Assembly: GCF_017751145.1 (NCBI RefSeq)
Contig: NZ_CP046640.1
Span: 2,770,137-2,834,136 of the forward strand
Reading direction: 5' to 3'
Length of the DNA stretch: 64,000 nucleotides
Source: Iocasia fonsfrigidae
GTDB lineage: Bacteria; Bacillota; Halanaerobiia; Halanaerobiales; DTU029
Shown here piece after piece: positions 17,074 through 25,797 of the stretch. Both the position numbers and the translations under genes were made by a program. The notes under the pieces were generated by a model. That model had not been told where the DNA came from, did not search any database, and saw only the letters and a list, made by a program, of their open reading frames with translations. Numbering within the stretch: the stretch's first letter is position 1; every line of letters begins with the position of its first letter.

Positions 17074-18303
17074 CTATTCCATACTTGAATCTAGATAACT
17101 TAAAAAGGATTCATTTATCCAGATATCATTTACTTCAAAATCAACTACTGGATTATAATCTTCCAACTGTCCTTTAAGTTTCTGGGCTACACTGTCAAGT
17201 GCATATGATATAATAGCATATCCATTTATTTTACCCCGTATTTCTGAAACTTTCACAAAACCTGGCAGTGGTGTAGTAGAGGTATATAAAGGTACAAACC
17301 AGGAATTTTTTATAAGTCCTGGTTGATTCTCAACCTCTTTTTGGGCATATTTTTGTATTACAGCAGCAAAAGCTTCTTTTTCAGCTAATGATGGAAATTC
17401 AATTAATAAGTCATATTCTTTAGCATGTACTATACATTTTTCATCACTAATCGCTGTTGTGTCTACATAAGCCGGCGGCTGCCCCCATTCTTTTAACAAA
17501 TGAATATATGAAGAGATTCGTCCTTCAACAGCTATCCTGGCATTAAACTCCTCTCTTCTCAGCAGGGAAATAAGTTGAAATAAATGAGGAAAAGAAGAAT
17601 GACCATAACGTATTGTTTTTGAATAATCCAGCATAGCCCTTTCTGACAGGTCTTTAATAGTATAACCTGTAAATGTCCCATCAGTGATTTCTAACAAACC
17701 TTTATTACCAACACTGTACAAATTTCTGGTATCGGTTTGTATAAGATTTTTAGTATGTATTTGACTTAAGATCTTATTAGTTTTTCCATAAACTTTGGGA
17801 TCCTGTAGCTCAACTGGCAGGTCATATGTAAGACCTAGCCTGTCCATAGCAGTATATATAAGTTTCAATCCATTTATCTTATTAACTATATCATCAGGTT
17901 CTGGTTTATGATCTAATCTAGCGAAAATATCAACTATCTTTGCTGCTTGCCAGTATTTACGCATATCATTTGTTTCTTCTAGATAAGTATAAACAAATTC
18001 TTGCTGATTAATAGCCTCCAGTAAATAAACTGAAGCCTCATTATAAGTTAAAGTTGCATTTTTGTCTAATGATGCCTTTGTTAATCCTTCATTATAATTT
18101 AAAACAATATTAAGCCATTTATTAAATTCAGTTTCTGTCAGCTCTTCTTCATTAATAAATAAATCCTTCTCAATTATTCCTATATCATCGAAATAAACTA
18201 ATAAGGTTTCCTCAATGATAGAATTAGCTGAAGCAAACACATTAAAAGAAAAGATAAACACTAAAATTAAAATAAGTTTAGTAGTTTTAGTTTGAAAGCG
18301 CAT
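17074..18303 (-). CDS. Secreted protein of unknown function, first gene of the guanine/PRPP-controlled operon
   Basis: 409 residues with a signal peptide (residues 1-27, FASA-NS). The N-terminal 130 residues are helical with S-layer-homology-like spacing (ETEFNKWLNIVLNYNEG, NEASVYLLEAINQQ), but the motif is not clear. The C-terminal half is mixed alpha/beta (YDLLIEFPSLAEKEAF, LPGFVKVSEIRGKINGYA). I do not recognise a family. It is 39 nt upstream of the nucleoside-binding protein gene and directly behind the tandem riboswitch, so it is likely an envelope protein linked to purine or nucleic-acid scavenging. AAGGAG supports the ATG. Confidence 0.75.
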   Translation of the reverse strand: MRFQTKTTKLILILVFIFSFNVFASANSIIEETLLVYFDDIGIIEKDLFINEEELTETEFNKWLNIVLNYNEGLTKASLDKNATLTYNEASVYLLEAINQQEFVYTYLEETNDMRKYWQAAKIVDIFARLDHKPEPDDIVNKINGLKLIYTAMDRLGLTYDLPVELQDPKVYGKTNKILSQIHTKNLIQTDTRNLYSVGNKGLLEITDGTFTGYTIKDLSERAMLDYSKTIRYGHSSFPHLFQLISLLRREEFNARIAVEGRISSYIHLLKEWGQPPAYVDTTAISDEKCIVHAKEYDLLIEFPSLAEKEAFAAVIQKYAQKEVENQPGLIKNSWFVPLYTSTTPLPGFVKVSEIRGKINGYAIISYALDSVAQKLKGQLEDYNPVVDFEVNDIWINESFLSYLDSSME

Positions 18304-18360
18304 TTTCTCACTCCTTAGTTTTTAAATATAAAATTCCTTATGTCTGCTATTTATCTTAAA

Positions 18361-18426
18361 ACCAAAAATAGCCTGCACATGATAAATCCCTTTCTTTCAA
18401 AAATGAGGAATTTACCTGTTCAGGCT
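18361..18426 (-). terminator. Riboswitch expression-platform terminator
   Basis: On the minus strand AGCCTG pairs with CAGGCT and the stem continues through AACAGGTAAATTCC with GGGATTTATCATGT (one mismatch, one bulge, a few G-U pairs), followed by ATTTTTGGTTTT. Its 5' arm contains CAGGTA, the 3' strand of the PRPP aptamer P1 helix, so ligand-bound aptamer and terminator exclude one another. Confidence 0.85.
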
Positions 18427-18516
18427 TTTATCCTTCCGGCGTAGAATTACGTTTTTATGTTAATATAAGACCTCTGCCACTCAGACCAGACCTTTTTATA
18501 AGCGGAATCCCAGGTA
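18413..18516 (-). ncRNA. ykkC-class riboswitch aptamer, probable PRPP subtype
   Basis: The minus-strand RNA carries the ykkC-class blocks in order: GGGATTCCGC, CTGGTCTGAG, then CCGGAAGGATAAAAGCC. P1 is TACCTG (18511-18516) with CAGGTA (18413-18418). Known subtypes sense guanidine, ppGpp, PRPP or ADP; PRPP is favoured because this class is the one known to occur in tandem with guanine aptamers, as here. P1 formation uses bases of the terminator, so ligand binding should switch transcription on. The subtype assignment is inference. Confidence 0.82.
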
Positions 18517-18520
18517 CCTT

Positions 18521-18590
18521 CCCCGTAGTCCAGTTAATTTACGGTTAACCGGGTAGAAACTCGTGAACCATATCTTCACAATTATACGAG
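18521..18590 (-). ncRNA. Guanine (purine class) riboswitch aptamer
   Basis: The minus-strand RNA shows all purine-riboswitch signatures: TATAAT after P1, GATATGG in loop L2, GTTTCTACC in J2/3, CCGTAAA in L3 and GGACTACG closing. P1 CTCGTA/TACGGG, P2 GTGAA/TTCAC and P3 CCGGTTAA/TTAACTGG can be drawn. The specificity base in GACTAC is C (position 74 of the class), which pairs with guanine rather than adenine. It lies 5' of the ykkC aptamer by 4 nt in the same transcript. There is no terminator of its own, so it must act through the shared one. Confidence 0.93.
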
Positions 18591-18612
18591 ATTTATTTAA
18601 TTTTACATTGTA

Positions 18613-18641
18613 ATTATAAATCATTGTAATATCTATGTCAA
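18613..18641 (-). promoter_or_regulatory. Consensus housekeeping promoter of the riboswitch operon
   Basis: On the minus strand TTGACA (18636-18641), 17-bp spacer, TATAAT (18613-18618): both hexamers are perfect. Transcription would begin about 15 nt before the guanine aptamer, which leaves control to the RNA. Confidence 0.9.
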
Positions 18642-18731
18642 TTATTTATCATGATTTAGATCTCTTTTTTCATTTCATAAAAATTCTATAAACTTATTTC
18701 TATCCTTTATCACTAGGTAGCCCTCCCTGTG

Positions 18732-19181
18732 TTAAATACTTTTCATTTCTTCTAGATAGCTTTCTATTTCCTCTCCACTAAGGTATTTTATCTGCCCCTC
18801 TTCAACTGGCTGATGACCTTTAGAAATAAAGACTGGTTCCATAGTATCACAATATTTTTGTTTATTTTTCTTTAAATAATCTTTTAGTTCTCCCAGATCT
18901 GGATATATCTTAAATGACTTTCTACCTGATTTCTTATCAGTAATTTCATAAATATTACAGCTGCTCCCACTGATAATTTCAGCACATTTCAAATACAACA
19001 AAGCATCCTCCAGGCTGCTAAAAGGAAAAAAACACCTGGCTCTCCTCTTCCCTTTTAAATCAATACAAACATGCCGGCCACAGACAGAACAGATATATTG
19101 CCGGTGATTTCTAAGACAGTCTTCAGCCCCCCTTAATGGTGTAGCCCTCGACTCTTCACTATAACATTCAGGACATCTCAA
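18732..19181 (-). CDS. Zinc-ribbon-like conserved protein of unknown function
   Basis: About 149 residues: an N-terminal RCPECYSEES and ICSVCGRHVCI give two CxxC pairs spaced like a zinc ribbon. A middle FPFSSLEDALLYLKCAEII helix and a lysine-rich C-terminus follow. An ORF start exists further upstream, but the GGGGGG purine tract lies inside it and 6 nt before a TTG at 19181, which would put the first CxxC right at the start; this start is tentative. I do not recognise the family. It stands alone between two operons. Confidence 0.55.
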   Translation of the reverse strand: MRCPECYSEESRATPLRGAEDCLRNHRQYICSVCGRHVCIDLKGKRRARCFFPFSSLEDALLYLKCAEIISGSSCNIYEITDKKSGRKSFKIYPDLGELKDYLKKNKQKYCDTMEPVFISKGHQPVEEGQIKYLSGEEIESYLEEMKSI

Positions 19182-19220
19182 TTCAATCCCCCCCATATAT
19201 AATATATAACCAGTATACAC

Positions 19221-19563
19221 AGAAAAACTAAAAAAATCAAGAACATTTGTTCATCGTGTTGTGGAGACGTTTTGTTTGTCATATTAAGTGTTGTAATTAC
19301 GCAGAATGAAATATTATAAAAGGTGACAATGGAAAGTTCCTCGTGTCATGTACTTCCCTAATGGAAAACATCTGTCTCCTCATAGAAATTAGTCTCTTTA
19401 TGCCCATCTTGTATAAGCCATGCAAGATCTAACCTTTTCTCAAGAAACATGGGAACAATCCATTTATTTCCTTCTATTTAATATTACCTCAATCATATGA
19501 ATCTCTCAAAACCTATATAATGGACTAAAGTATATATCCCGGACAATGTGGATAGTTTTTAAT
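19221..19563. other. Gene-free stretch with a possible coding relic
   Basis: No intact gene. On the minus strand about 37 codons (roughly 19340-19462) read KWIVPMFLEKRLDLAWLIQD and on through HKETNFYEETDVFH, with stops on either side. Composition looks protein-coding, so this may be a fragment of a decayed transposase or other gene, but I cannot name it. Confidence 0.3.
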
Positions 19564-19603
19564 AAAAAAAAGTATAGTCCTTTTTAAAAGGAATTATACT
19601 TTT
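19564..19603 (-). terminator. Intrinsic terminator of the tungstate/molybdopterin operon
   Basis: On the minus strand a 16-bp stem (AAAGTATAATTCCTTTT with its complement, one mismatch) is followed by eight T residues. It lies about 80 nt after the mobB stop. Confidence 0.9.
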
Positions 19604-19680
19604 AAATGTTTTATATTAACTTTTATTAATCTCACATTCTGTATAGACAAATATTAGTTTTTAATAATATAAAAATAACA

Positions 19681-20166
19681 TTATTTTAAAATTTTATTTT
19701 CAATCAACATCACAATCTCTGCTAACTGGTCTTCATACAGTTCTGCTAAATCTTCTTCCCTATTTATTATTCTGGTCAAAACCTCGTCTTCTACAAAAAC
19801 CGGTTGCTCATATAAATCCGGCCTAAAAACCTCTATTTTAGGAACTGAACCAGTTTTATATCCCTCCACAATGACTAAATCAATCTCCTGGTCTATATAT
19901 CGACTAACTAATTCTTCTAATACTACTTCTTCTTCAATTTCTTTAACCACTGCTATTTTCTCTTTACAGGTTAATATAACTGTTTCTGCTCCAGCTTGCC
20001 TGTGTCTCCAACTATCTTTACCTTCCTTATCTATCTCAAATTTATGGGCATTGTGTTTTATGGTTGCAATTCTATAACCTCTACTTTTCAAGACAGGTAT
20101 TAGTTTTGTTATAAAAGTTGTTTTTCCCGAATTAGTCCAACCAACTATTGAAACTATAGGTATCAT
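19681..20166 (-). CDS. mobB: Molybdopterin-guanine dinucleotide biosynthesis protein B
   Basis: 161-residue P-loop protein. The Walker A motif GWTNSGKTTF is at residues 8-17, with TIKHNAHKFEIDKEGKDSW and LVIVEGYK later, all diagnostic of MobB. It binds GTP and assists nucleotide attachment to, or handling of, the pterin cofactor. Its partner MobA is not in the window. Last gene of the operon, 36 nt after mogA. Confidence 0.92.
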   Translation of the reverse strand: MIPIVSIVGWTNSGKTTFITKLIPVLKSRGYRIATIKHNAHKFEIDKEGKDSWRHRQAGAETVILTCKEKIAVVKEIEEEVVLEELVSRYIDQEIDLVIVEGYKTGSVPKIEVFRPDLYEQPVFVEDEVLTRIINREEDLAELYEDQLAEIVMLIENKILK

Positions 20167-20202
20167 TTTATCCCGCCTTTTTTAGCTATAATTATATAAA
20201 CA

Positions 20203-20694
20203 TCATTCCCGCGCACAATTAGTTACTTCATTTTTTATAAGTTCAATTGCATGGGACAGTACTGGCAGCACAACTTCAAGGCATTCTTCTACTGCTTTAG
20301 GACTACCTGGCAAGTTAATAATTAGTGTTTCTTTTCTTACACCTGATACCCCTCTAGACAACATCGCTTTAGGAGTTTTCTTTAAACTTTCTAATCTTAT
20401 TGTCTCTGCTATTCCCGGTACTTCCCTATCAATCACTTCTCTGGTAGCTTCCGGAGTAACATCTCTGGGGGCCAACCCTGTACCTCCAGTAGTCAAAATC
20501 AAGTTTAAACCTAAATCATCAGTCATCTTGATCAACTCAGCAGCAATCTGCTCCTGATCATCAGGAATAACTTGATAATAATCAACCTGCCCACCATTTT
20601 TTGAAATAATTTTCTGTATTAATGGACCACTCTTATCTTCTCGCTGCCCGGCTGCGCCAGTATCACTTAAAGTCAAGATTCCTACCCTAATCAT
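20203..20694 (-). CDS. mogA: Molybdopterin adenylyltransferase (MogA/MoaB family)
   Basis: 163 residues: [20 protein letters not shown] start, [17 protein letters not shown] (the GGTG pterin-binding signature, about 89-105) and [12 protein letters not shown]. It activates molybdopterin by adenylylation before metal insertion by MoeA. It overlaps the 3' end of moaC-MOSC by 8 nt. Confidence 0.93.
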   Translation of the reverse strand: MIRVGILTLSDTGAAGQREDKSGPLIQKIISKNGGQVDYYQVIPDDQEQIAAELIKMTDDLGLNLILTTGGTGLAPRDVTPEATREVIDREVPGIAETIRLESLKKTPKAMLSRGVSGVRKETLIINLPGSPKAVEECLEVVLPVLSHAIELIKNEVTNCARE

Positions 20695-21607
20695 CTAACA
20701 ACACCTCAATTTTAGTTCCACTTTGTAACTTTCCTCCCTGTAGAACCTTAGCAAAAATACCCCGTTTAGGCATAATGCAATCACCAACTTGATGATAAAT
20801 ATTACAACGGTCATGACATTCTTTTCCAATCTGGGTAACCTCTAATAAGATTTCTTCACCTATCTTTAATTTTGTCCCTATCGGTATATTATATAACTTA
20901 AGACCTTTAGTTACTATATTTTCACCAAAAGCACCTAGCTCTAACTCTAACCCCAGGGCCTTCATCTCATCTATATCCTCTTGACCTAATAAACTAATCT
21001 GCCGGTGCCAATCTCCAGCATGAGCATCGTCCTCCAGACCATGACCTTCTACTAAATAACCTTCAGCTATCTCCTTTTTGGCCACACCTTTCTTCTCACT
21101 CCTACAGACAGCAATAACCTCTCCTTTTAATTCATCAGATAAATAAATTCCACTCTTTCCTCCACTTTTTTTAAGCAATTTTATCTCCCCAATCTCTATT
21201 CCTTTATCAACTGCTTTACACATATCATAAATAGTTAGGCCAGCAACTGCCACGGCAGTTAAAGCCTCCATTTCAACCCCTGTCTTGCCAGTTATTTTAA
21301 CAATTGCAACAATCTCTATAATTGATTCAGCGTCTCTGATATTGAATTTTAGATCTATCCCGCTAATTAATAAAGGATGGCACATAGGAATTAAGTCTGG
21401 AGTCCTTTTTACTCCCATGATTCCTGCTACTCTGGCTACTTCTAACACATCCCCCTTGGCCAGTTTATGTTCCTTAATTAGAGCCAGAGTTCCAGGGGCA
21501 ACCTTAACCTCTCCTTTAGCAATTGCTACCCGTTTAGTCTCTGATTTATCACTAACATCCACCATTCTTGATCTACCTTCTTCATCAAAATGACTTAATC
21601 TTTCCAT
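20687..21607 (-). CDS. moaC: MoaC-MOSC fusion protein
   Basis: 306 residues. Residues 1-158 are MoaC ([38 protein letters not shown], the pterin-site [12 protein letters not shown]), which makes cyclic pyranopterin monophosphate with MoaA. Residues about 165-306 are a MOSC domain ([40 protein letters not shown]-like Cys region), a sulfur/pterin-carrier fold. The fusion joins early pterin formation to a possible sulfur or cofactor transfer module. It starts 3 nt after moaA. Confidence 0.93.
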   Translation of the reverse strand: MERLSHFDEEGRSRMVDVSDKSETKRVAIAKGEVKVAPGTLALIKEHKLAKGDVLEVARVAGIMGVKRTPDLIPMCHPLLISGIDLKFNIRDAESIIEIVAIVKITGKTGVEMEALTAVAVAGLTIYDMCKAVDKGIEIGEIKLLKKSGGKSGIYLSDELKGEVIAVCRSEKKGVAKKEIAEGYLVEGHGLEDDAHAGDWHRQISLLGQEDIDEMKALGLELELGAFGENIVTKGLKLYNIPIGTKLKIGEEILLEVTQIGKECHDRCNIYHQVGDCIMPKRGIFAKVLQGGKLQSGTKIEVLLDD

Positions 21608-21610
21608 CCT

Positions 21611-22594
21611 TTACCCTCCTATCTGTGACATATTCTTGCTAAAACAATCTGCTTGATACATTTGATGCTCTTCTGGTTTTCTTTTAATAGCCTTAATAAA
21701 GACCTCTTTTAACTTGCTGGTATCTTTACTATCTCTTAAGATGCCCTTCAAATCATACTCCTGGTCACTAGTTAAACAGGGTCGTAACTGTCCGGTTGCT
21801 GTCAATCTTAGACGGTTACAACTACTACAAAAATGATTACTGATCGGGGTAATAAACCCAATGGTACCTAAAAACCCTGGTACTTTATAATAAGCTGCTG
21901 GTCCATTTCCCTGGCTAAATCTAATGGGTAATAGCTTTTCTTTTCTGCTGATTCTTTCCTTCAATTCATCAATTCCTAAATATCTATCATCCTGTTTAGC
22001 ACTATTATTACCAGCAGGCATAAATTCAATAAATCTAACATGCAATGAAGCTTCTTTAGTTAAATTAATAAAATCAAATACCTCATTATCATTAATACCT
22101 TTCATTAAAACTACATTGATTTTAACTGGTTTTAATCCTAGTTTTAAGGCAGTTTCAATCCCAGAGATAACCTGGTGATGGTTATCAAATCCTGTAATTT
22201 TTTTAAATTTATCAGCCTGTAAAGTATCTAAACTAATATTTACCCTATCCAGACCAGCAGCTAATAATCCCTCTGCATATTTCTCCAATAAAATTCCATT
22301 TGTCGTTAAAGATATATCTTCAATCTCTGGTATCTTATTTAACATTCTAACCAGTTTAACAATCTGGGGCCTTACCAGAGGCTCTCCCCCTGTCAATCTA
22401 ATTTTTTTTATCCCCAGCTTTACTCCTGTTTTCACTACTTTAATTATCTCTTCATATCTCAATATTTCAATATGATCTTTAAATTCAACCCCTTCAGGAG
22501 GCATACAATAATAACAGCGCAAATTACATCTATCGGTTACAGAAATCCTTAAATAATCTATCTTACGACCACAGGTATCTATAAGTTTACTCAT
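21611..22594 (-). CDS. moaA: GTP 3',8-cyclase MoaA
   Basis: 327-residue radical SAM enzyme: CNLRCYYC cluster (residues 22-29), GGEPL SAM motif, and a C-terminal second Fe-S motif with CSSCNRLRLTATGQLRPC. It carries out the first step of molybdopterin synthesis from GTP, acting with MoaC. Typical C-terminal GG tail present (SQIGG). It overlaps the upstream moeA fusion gene by 8 nt. Confidence 0.97.
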   Translation of the reverse strand: MSKLIDTCGRKIDYLRISVTDRCNLRCYYCMPPEGVEFKDHIEILRYEEIIKVVKTGVKLGIKKIRLTGGEPLVRPQIVKLVRMLNKIPEIEDISLTTNGILLEKYAEGLLAAGLDRVNISLDTLQADKFKKITGFDNHHQVISGIETALKLGLKPVKINVVLMKGINDNEVFDFINLTKEASLHVRFIEFMPAGNNSAKQDDRYLGIDELKERISRKEKLLPIRFSQGNGPAAYYKVPGFLGTIGFITPISNHFCSSCNRLRLTATGQLRPCLTSDQEYDLKGILRDSKDTSKLKEVFIKAIKRKPEEHQMYQADCFSKNMSQIGG

Positions 22595-24491
22595 GTTTTA
22601 TCACCTGACCCGTCTTAGAAGTATCATACCCAGATAATTTATTAACCCTCTCCTTAAACTCATCACTGCGAAGCACCTTTAACAATACCTGAATCCTCTC
22701 ATCCTCCCAATACTCTCTAGGTATTGCCAGGTCATATCTCTCTTTTGCTATAGGAATAAAATCAAGGTCAAAAGCCTGGGCTGCCGCTAAAATTCCCAGT
22801 CCAGTATCTGCTCCTCCACTGGCTATAGCTGCTGCTAAAGTCATATGAGTATACTCTATCCGATCATAGCCATTAATCTGTTCTGGATTAATGCCTTTCT
22901 CCTTTAACATATAATCCAGTAATACTCTGGTACCTGCCCCACGCTGACGATTAATAAATAACAGGTCTTCTTTAGCCAGATCTTCAAAACCCTGAATCTT
23001 TTTAGAATTATCCTTTCTAAACATTAATCCCTGTTCCCGGTAAACTAGATTAACCAGCATAATCTCTCTATTTTTAAATAAATTCTTCAGATAAGAAAAA
23101 TTATATTCCCCTGTTTCTGGATCAAGTAAATGAGTCCCTGCCAGATGAGTCTCTCTTCTTTTTAAGGCTGTTAATCCTCCTAAACTGCCTGTAGATTTTG
23201 TTATAAAATCAAAGCCTGTTCCCGCCAATTCATCTTTTAATATATCCAGAGTTAAATCATTACTTCCAGCACTTAGTAAAGTTTTTTCTGCTCTAACTCT
23301 ATCCTTTAATAATTCTACCTCTACCTCTTCCTTACTATTTAATCCCTCACTAAACTCAGAAATAGCCACTAAACCATCAGCTTCTACTAATGAGCCCATT
23401 ACCCCTGATGATCTAGCTAACGGAGTGGCAACAACTTCACCATCTAGCTCAGACAATTTAACCCTTAAAAACTCTCTAAACCCTAAACTGGAAAGAACCT
23501 TACTAACTATTTTAGCTTTTACTTTTCTATCTTCTTCTTCTTCTACTTTTCCTGCTAACTTATAAATCACTGACCGGGCAAATAATCTAAAAGTCAAAGC
23601 TGCTGCTACAGGATAACCTGGTACTCCAATTACAGGTGTATTACCTATCCTGGCTAAAATAACCGGTCCACCTGGCTTCATACTAACTCCATGGACAAAT
23701 ACTTCACCTAATTCAGCTAGAATTTGTGCTGTATAATCCTCACTTCCAGCAGAAGAACCAGCTGTAACTACTACTAAATCCATCTCAGCTACTGCTCTAC
23801 TGACTTCTGCTTTAATTTCCTGATAATTATCAGGAATAATTTTCTTCCTGACAGCTTTTCCACCCCATTTTTGCACAAGTTTAGCTAAAACCTGAGAATT
23901 AAATTCAATAATATTACCGGGCTTTAAAGAAGCACCTGGTTCAACCAACTCAGTACCAGTGGGAATAATCTGAACTTGAGGCTGACTATAAACCTTAACT
24001 TCAATAACTCCTCCGTCTAATACTAATCCAATATCATAGGGAGATATTTGATGATTAGCAGGTAAAATTAACTCTCCTTTCACTAAGCTTTCTCCTACTG
24101 TTCGTACATGCTGCCAGGGAGTAGCTCCTTTTTCAATTTCAACTATCTCTTCACTGATTCTATTTACATCTTCAATCATAATTACAGCATTAAACACTTC
24201 AGGAATGGGATCTCCTGTATCGATCATTTGATAATCTTTATCCTTTTCTAACTTAATCGGGTTTTTCTCTGATGCTCCTGCTGTCTTTTCAGCTTTAACA
24301 GCAATTCCATCCATGGCCGAAGCATGGTAATGAGGAGCAGAAACCTTAGCTACTATCGGTTCAGCTGTTATTCTATCTAAAGCATCTCTAATATCTATCT
24401 TTTCCGTTGCCCTCTTTAACTCTAATGCAGAATACCATTTCTTTTTTGCTTCCTCTACAGATACATTATTTAAATATATATTTCTGGTCAT
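22587..24491 (-). CDS. moeA: MoeA fused to a periplasmic-binding-protein-like domain
   Basis: 634 residues. Residues 1 to about 400 are MoeA (HYHASAMDGIAVKAEKT, VTAGSSAGSEDYT, MKPGGPVILARIGNTPVIG). The last ~215 residues are a PBP-like domain without signal peptide (GSLGGLTALKRRETHLAGTH, FINRQRGAGTRVLLDYMLKE), found in some MoeA proteins of anaerobes and possibly binding molybdate/tungstate or pterin. AGGAGG-like GGGAGGG lies before the ATG at 24491, so a five-codon longer start is rejected. A second plain MoeA is encoded just upstream. Confidence 0.94.
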   Translation of the reverse strand: MTRNIYLNNVSVEEAKKKWYSALELKRATEKIDIRDALDRITAEPIVAKVSAPHYHASAMDGIAVKAEKTAGASEKNPIKLEKDKDYQMIDTGDPIPEVFNAVIMIEDVNRISEEIVEIEKGATPWQHVRTVGESLVKGELILPANHQISPYDIGLVLDGGVIEVKVYSQPQVQIIPTGTELVEPGASLKPGNIIEFNSQVLAKLVQKWGGKAVRKKIIPDNYQEIKAEVSRAVAEMDLVVVTAGSSAGSEDYTAQILAELGEVFVHGVSMKPGGPVILARIGNTPVIGVPGYPVAAALTFRLFARSVIYKLAGKVEEEEDRKVKAKIVSKVLSSLGFREFLRVKLSELDGEVVATPLARSSGVMGSLVEADGLVAISEFSEGLNSKEEVEVELLKDRVRAEKTLLSAGSNDLTLDILKDELAGTGFDFITKSTGSLGGLTALKRRETHLAGTHLLDPETGEYNFSYLKNLFKNREIMLVNLVYREQGLMFRKDNSKKIQGFEDLAKEDLLFINRQRGAGTRVLLDYMLKEKGINPEQINGYDRIEYTHMTLAAAIASGGADTGLGILAAAQAFDLDFIPIAKERYDLAIPREYWEDERIQVLLKVLRSDEFKERVNKLSGYDTSKTGQVIKHE

Positions 24492-24545
24492 TTTATACCC
24501 TCCCATTTAAACCTGAAATCTAGCTTTAACTTAATATTTATCTGC

Positions 24546-25778
24546 TTAAAATAATAAAACCTGAACCTCTTCTCCTTGATCCAGGCCTTCTTTACCTAAA
24601 TCAATCTTAACTAAACCATCAGCTTCAACCATAGTAGTAATTAAACTTGATTTACCTAAAATAGGATAAGCCCATAATTGGTTGTTCTCTTTTACTAACT
24701 TAACTCTTATATATTCTTCTCTCCCTTTATCGGAAGCTAGATTACGACTTAATTTAGCAGATACACTACCTTGAAATTGATTAAGCTCCTGTCCAGCTAA
24801 TTTTTGAATAATAGGTGTTCCTACAATTTTTAAAACAGTCATTGCTGAAGCAGGATGACCAGGCAATCCAATCACAGGAGTATCACCAATTAAAGCCAAA
24901 ATAGTAGGTTTTCCAGGCTTAATACTAATTCCATGAACCAGTACTCCCGGCTCCCCTAATTCATTTAAAACTTCAATAGTTAAATCTTTAGTTCCAACAG
25001 AACTACCCCCAGATAAAATAACTAAATCACTATTTTTCAAACTTGCTCCAATCTTGTTTTTTAGTTCTTCTTTATTATCTGCAATAATACCACCATAATT
25101 TACTGTTCCCCCGGTTTCTTCTACTAGACTACCAACCAGATAGGTATTTATATCCCTGATTTGGCCTAATTTAGGACTTTCTTCAGGTGCTACTAATTCA
25201 TCTCCAGTAGAAAAAACTGTAACAACAGGCTTAACAAAAACCTCTACTTCTGTAATACCAATTCCAGCTAAAGCCCCTATATCCTGAGCTCGTAATAAAT
25301 GTCCCTGTTTTAATAGGAGGCTCTCCTGGTCTATATCCTCTCCTTTTACAACTATATTTTCTCTACTGGCTACTGACTTAAAGACCTCAATCATATCTTC
25401 TCCAAGGGTCTCTGTATATTCTACCATTACCACCGCATCTGCACCTTTAGGTAACATACCACCAGTTGCAATCTTAATTGCCTGTCCTGCCTTAATCTCC
25501 TGTTCAGCTTCCTCACCCATTAATATCTCTCCAACCAGGTCTAGATAAACAGGCATTGATTCAGAAGCACCAAAGGTATCTATCGCCTTCACAGCAAAGC
25601 CATCCATTGTCGATCTGGAAAACGGAGGTAAATCTATCTGGCTAATAATATCTCTGGCTAAAACTCTGGCTTTTGCCTTTGTAATATTTATTTTCTCTGT
25701 TGCTAAATTAACAGCTAATTTTCCTTCAAAAAAATCGGGAATTTTGTCTATTTCAACTAATTGGAACAATTCTGACAT
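24546..25778 (-). CDS. moeA: Molybdopterin molybdenumtransferase MoeA
   Basis: 410-residue MoeA with SRSTMDGFAVKAIDTFG, GGMLPKGADAVVMVEYTE, LSGGSSVGTKDLT and KPGKPTILALIGDTPVIGLPG motifs. It inserts molybdate or tungstate into adenylylated molybdopterin. Two MoeA proteins in one operon suggest separate metal- or cofactor-specific roles, as in organisms using both Mo and W; this is inference. It follows tupC by 19 nt. Confidence 0.96.
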   Translation of the reverse strand: MSELFQLVEIDKIPDFFEGKLAVNLATEKINITKAKARVLARDIISQIDLPPFSRSTMDGFAVKAIDTFGASESMPVYLDLVGEILMGEEAEQEIKAGQAIKIATGGMLPKGADAVVMVEYTETLGEDMIEVFKSVASRENIVVKGEDIDQESLLLKQGHLLRAQDIGALAGIGITEVEVFVKPVVTVFSTGDELVAPEESPKLGQIRDINTYLVGSLVEETGGTVNYGGIIADNKEELKNKIGASLKNSDLVILSGGSSVGTKDLTIEVLNELGEPGVLVHGISIKPGKPTILALIGDTPVIGLPGHPASAMTVLKIVGTPIIQKLAGQELNQFQGSVSAKLSRNLASDKGREEYIRVKLVKENNQLWAYPILGKSSLITTMVEADGLVKIDLGKEGLDQGEEVQVLLF

Positions 25779-25797
25779 CAGACCACTCCTTCAAACA

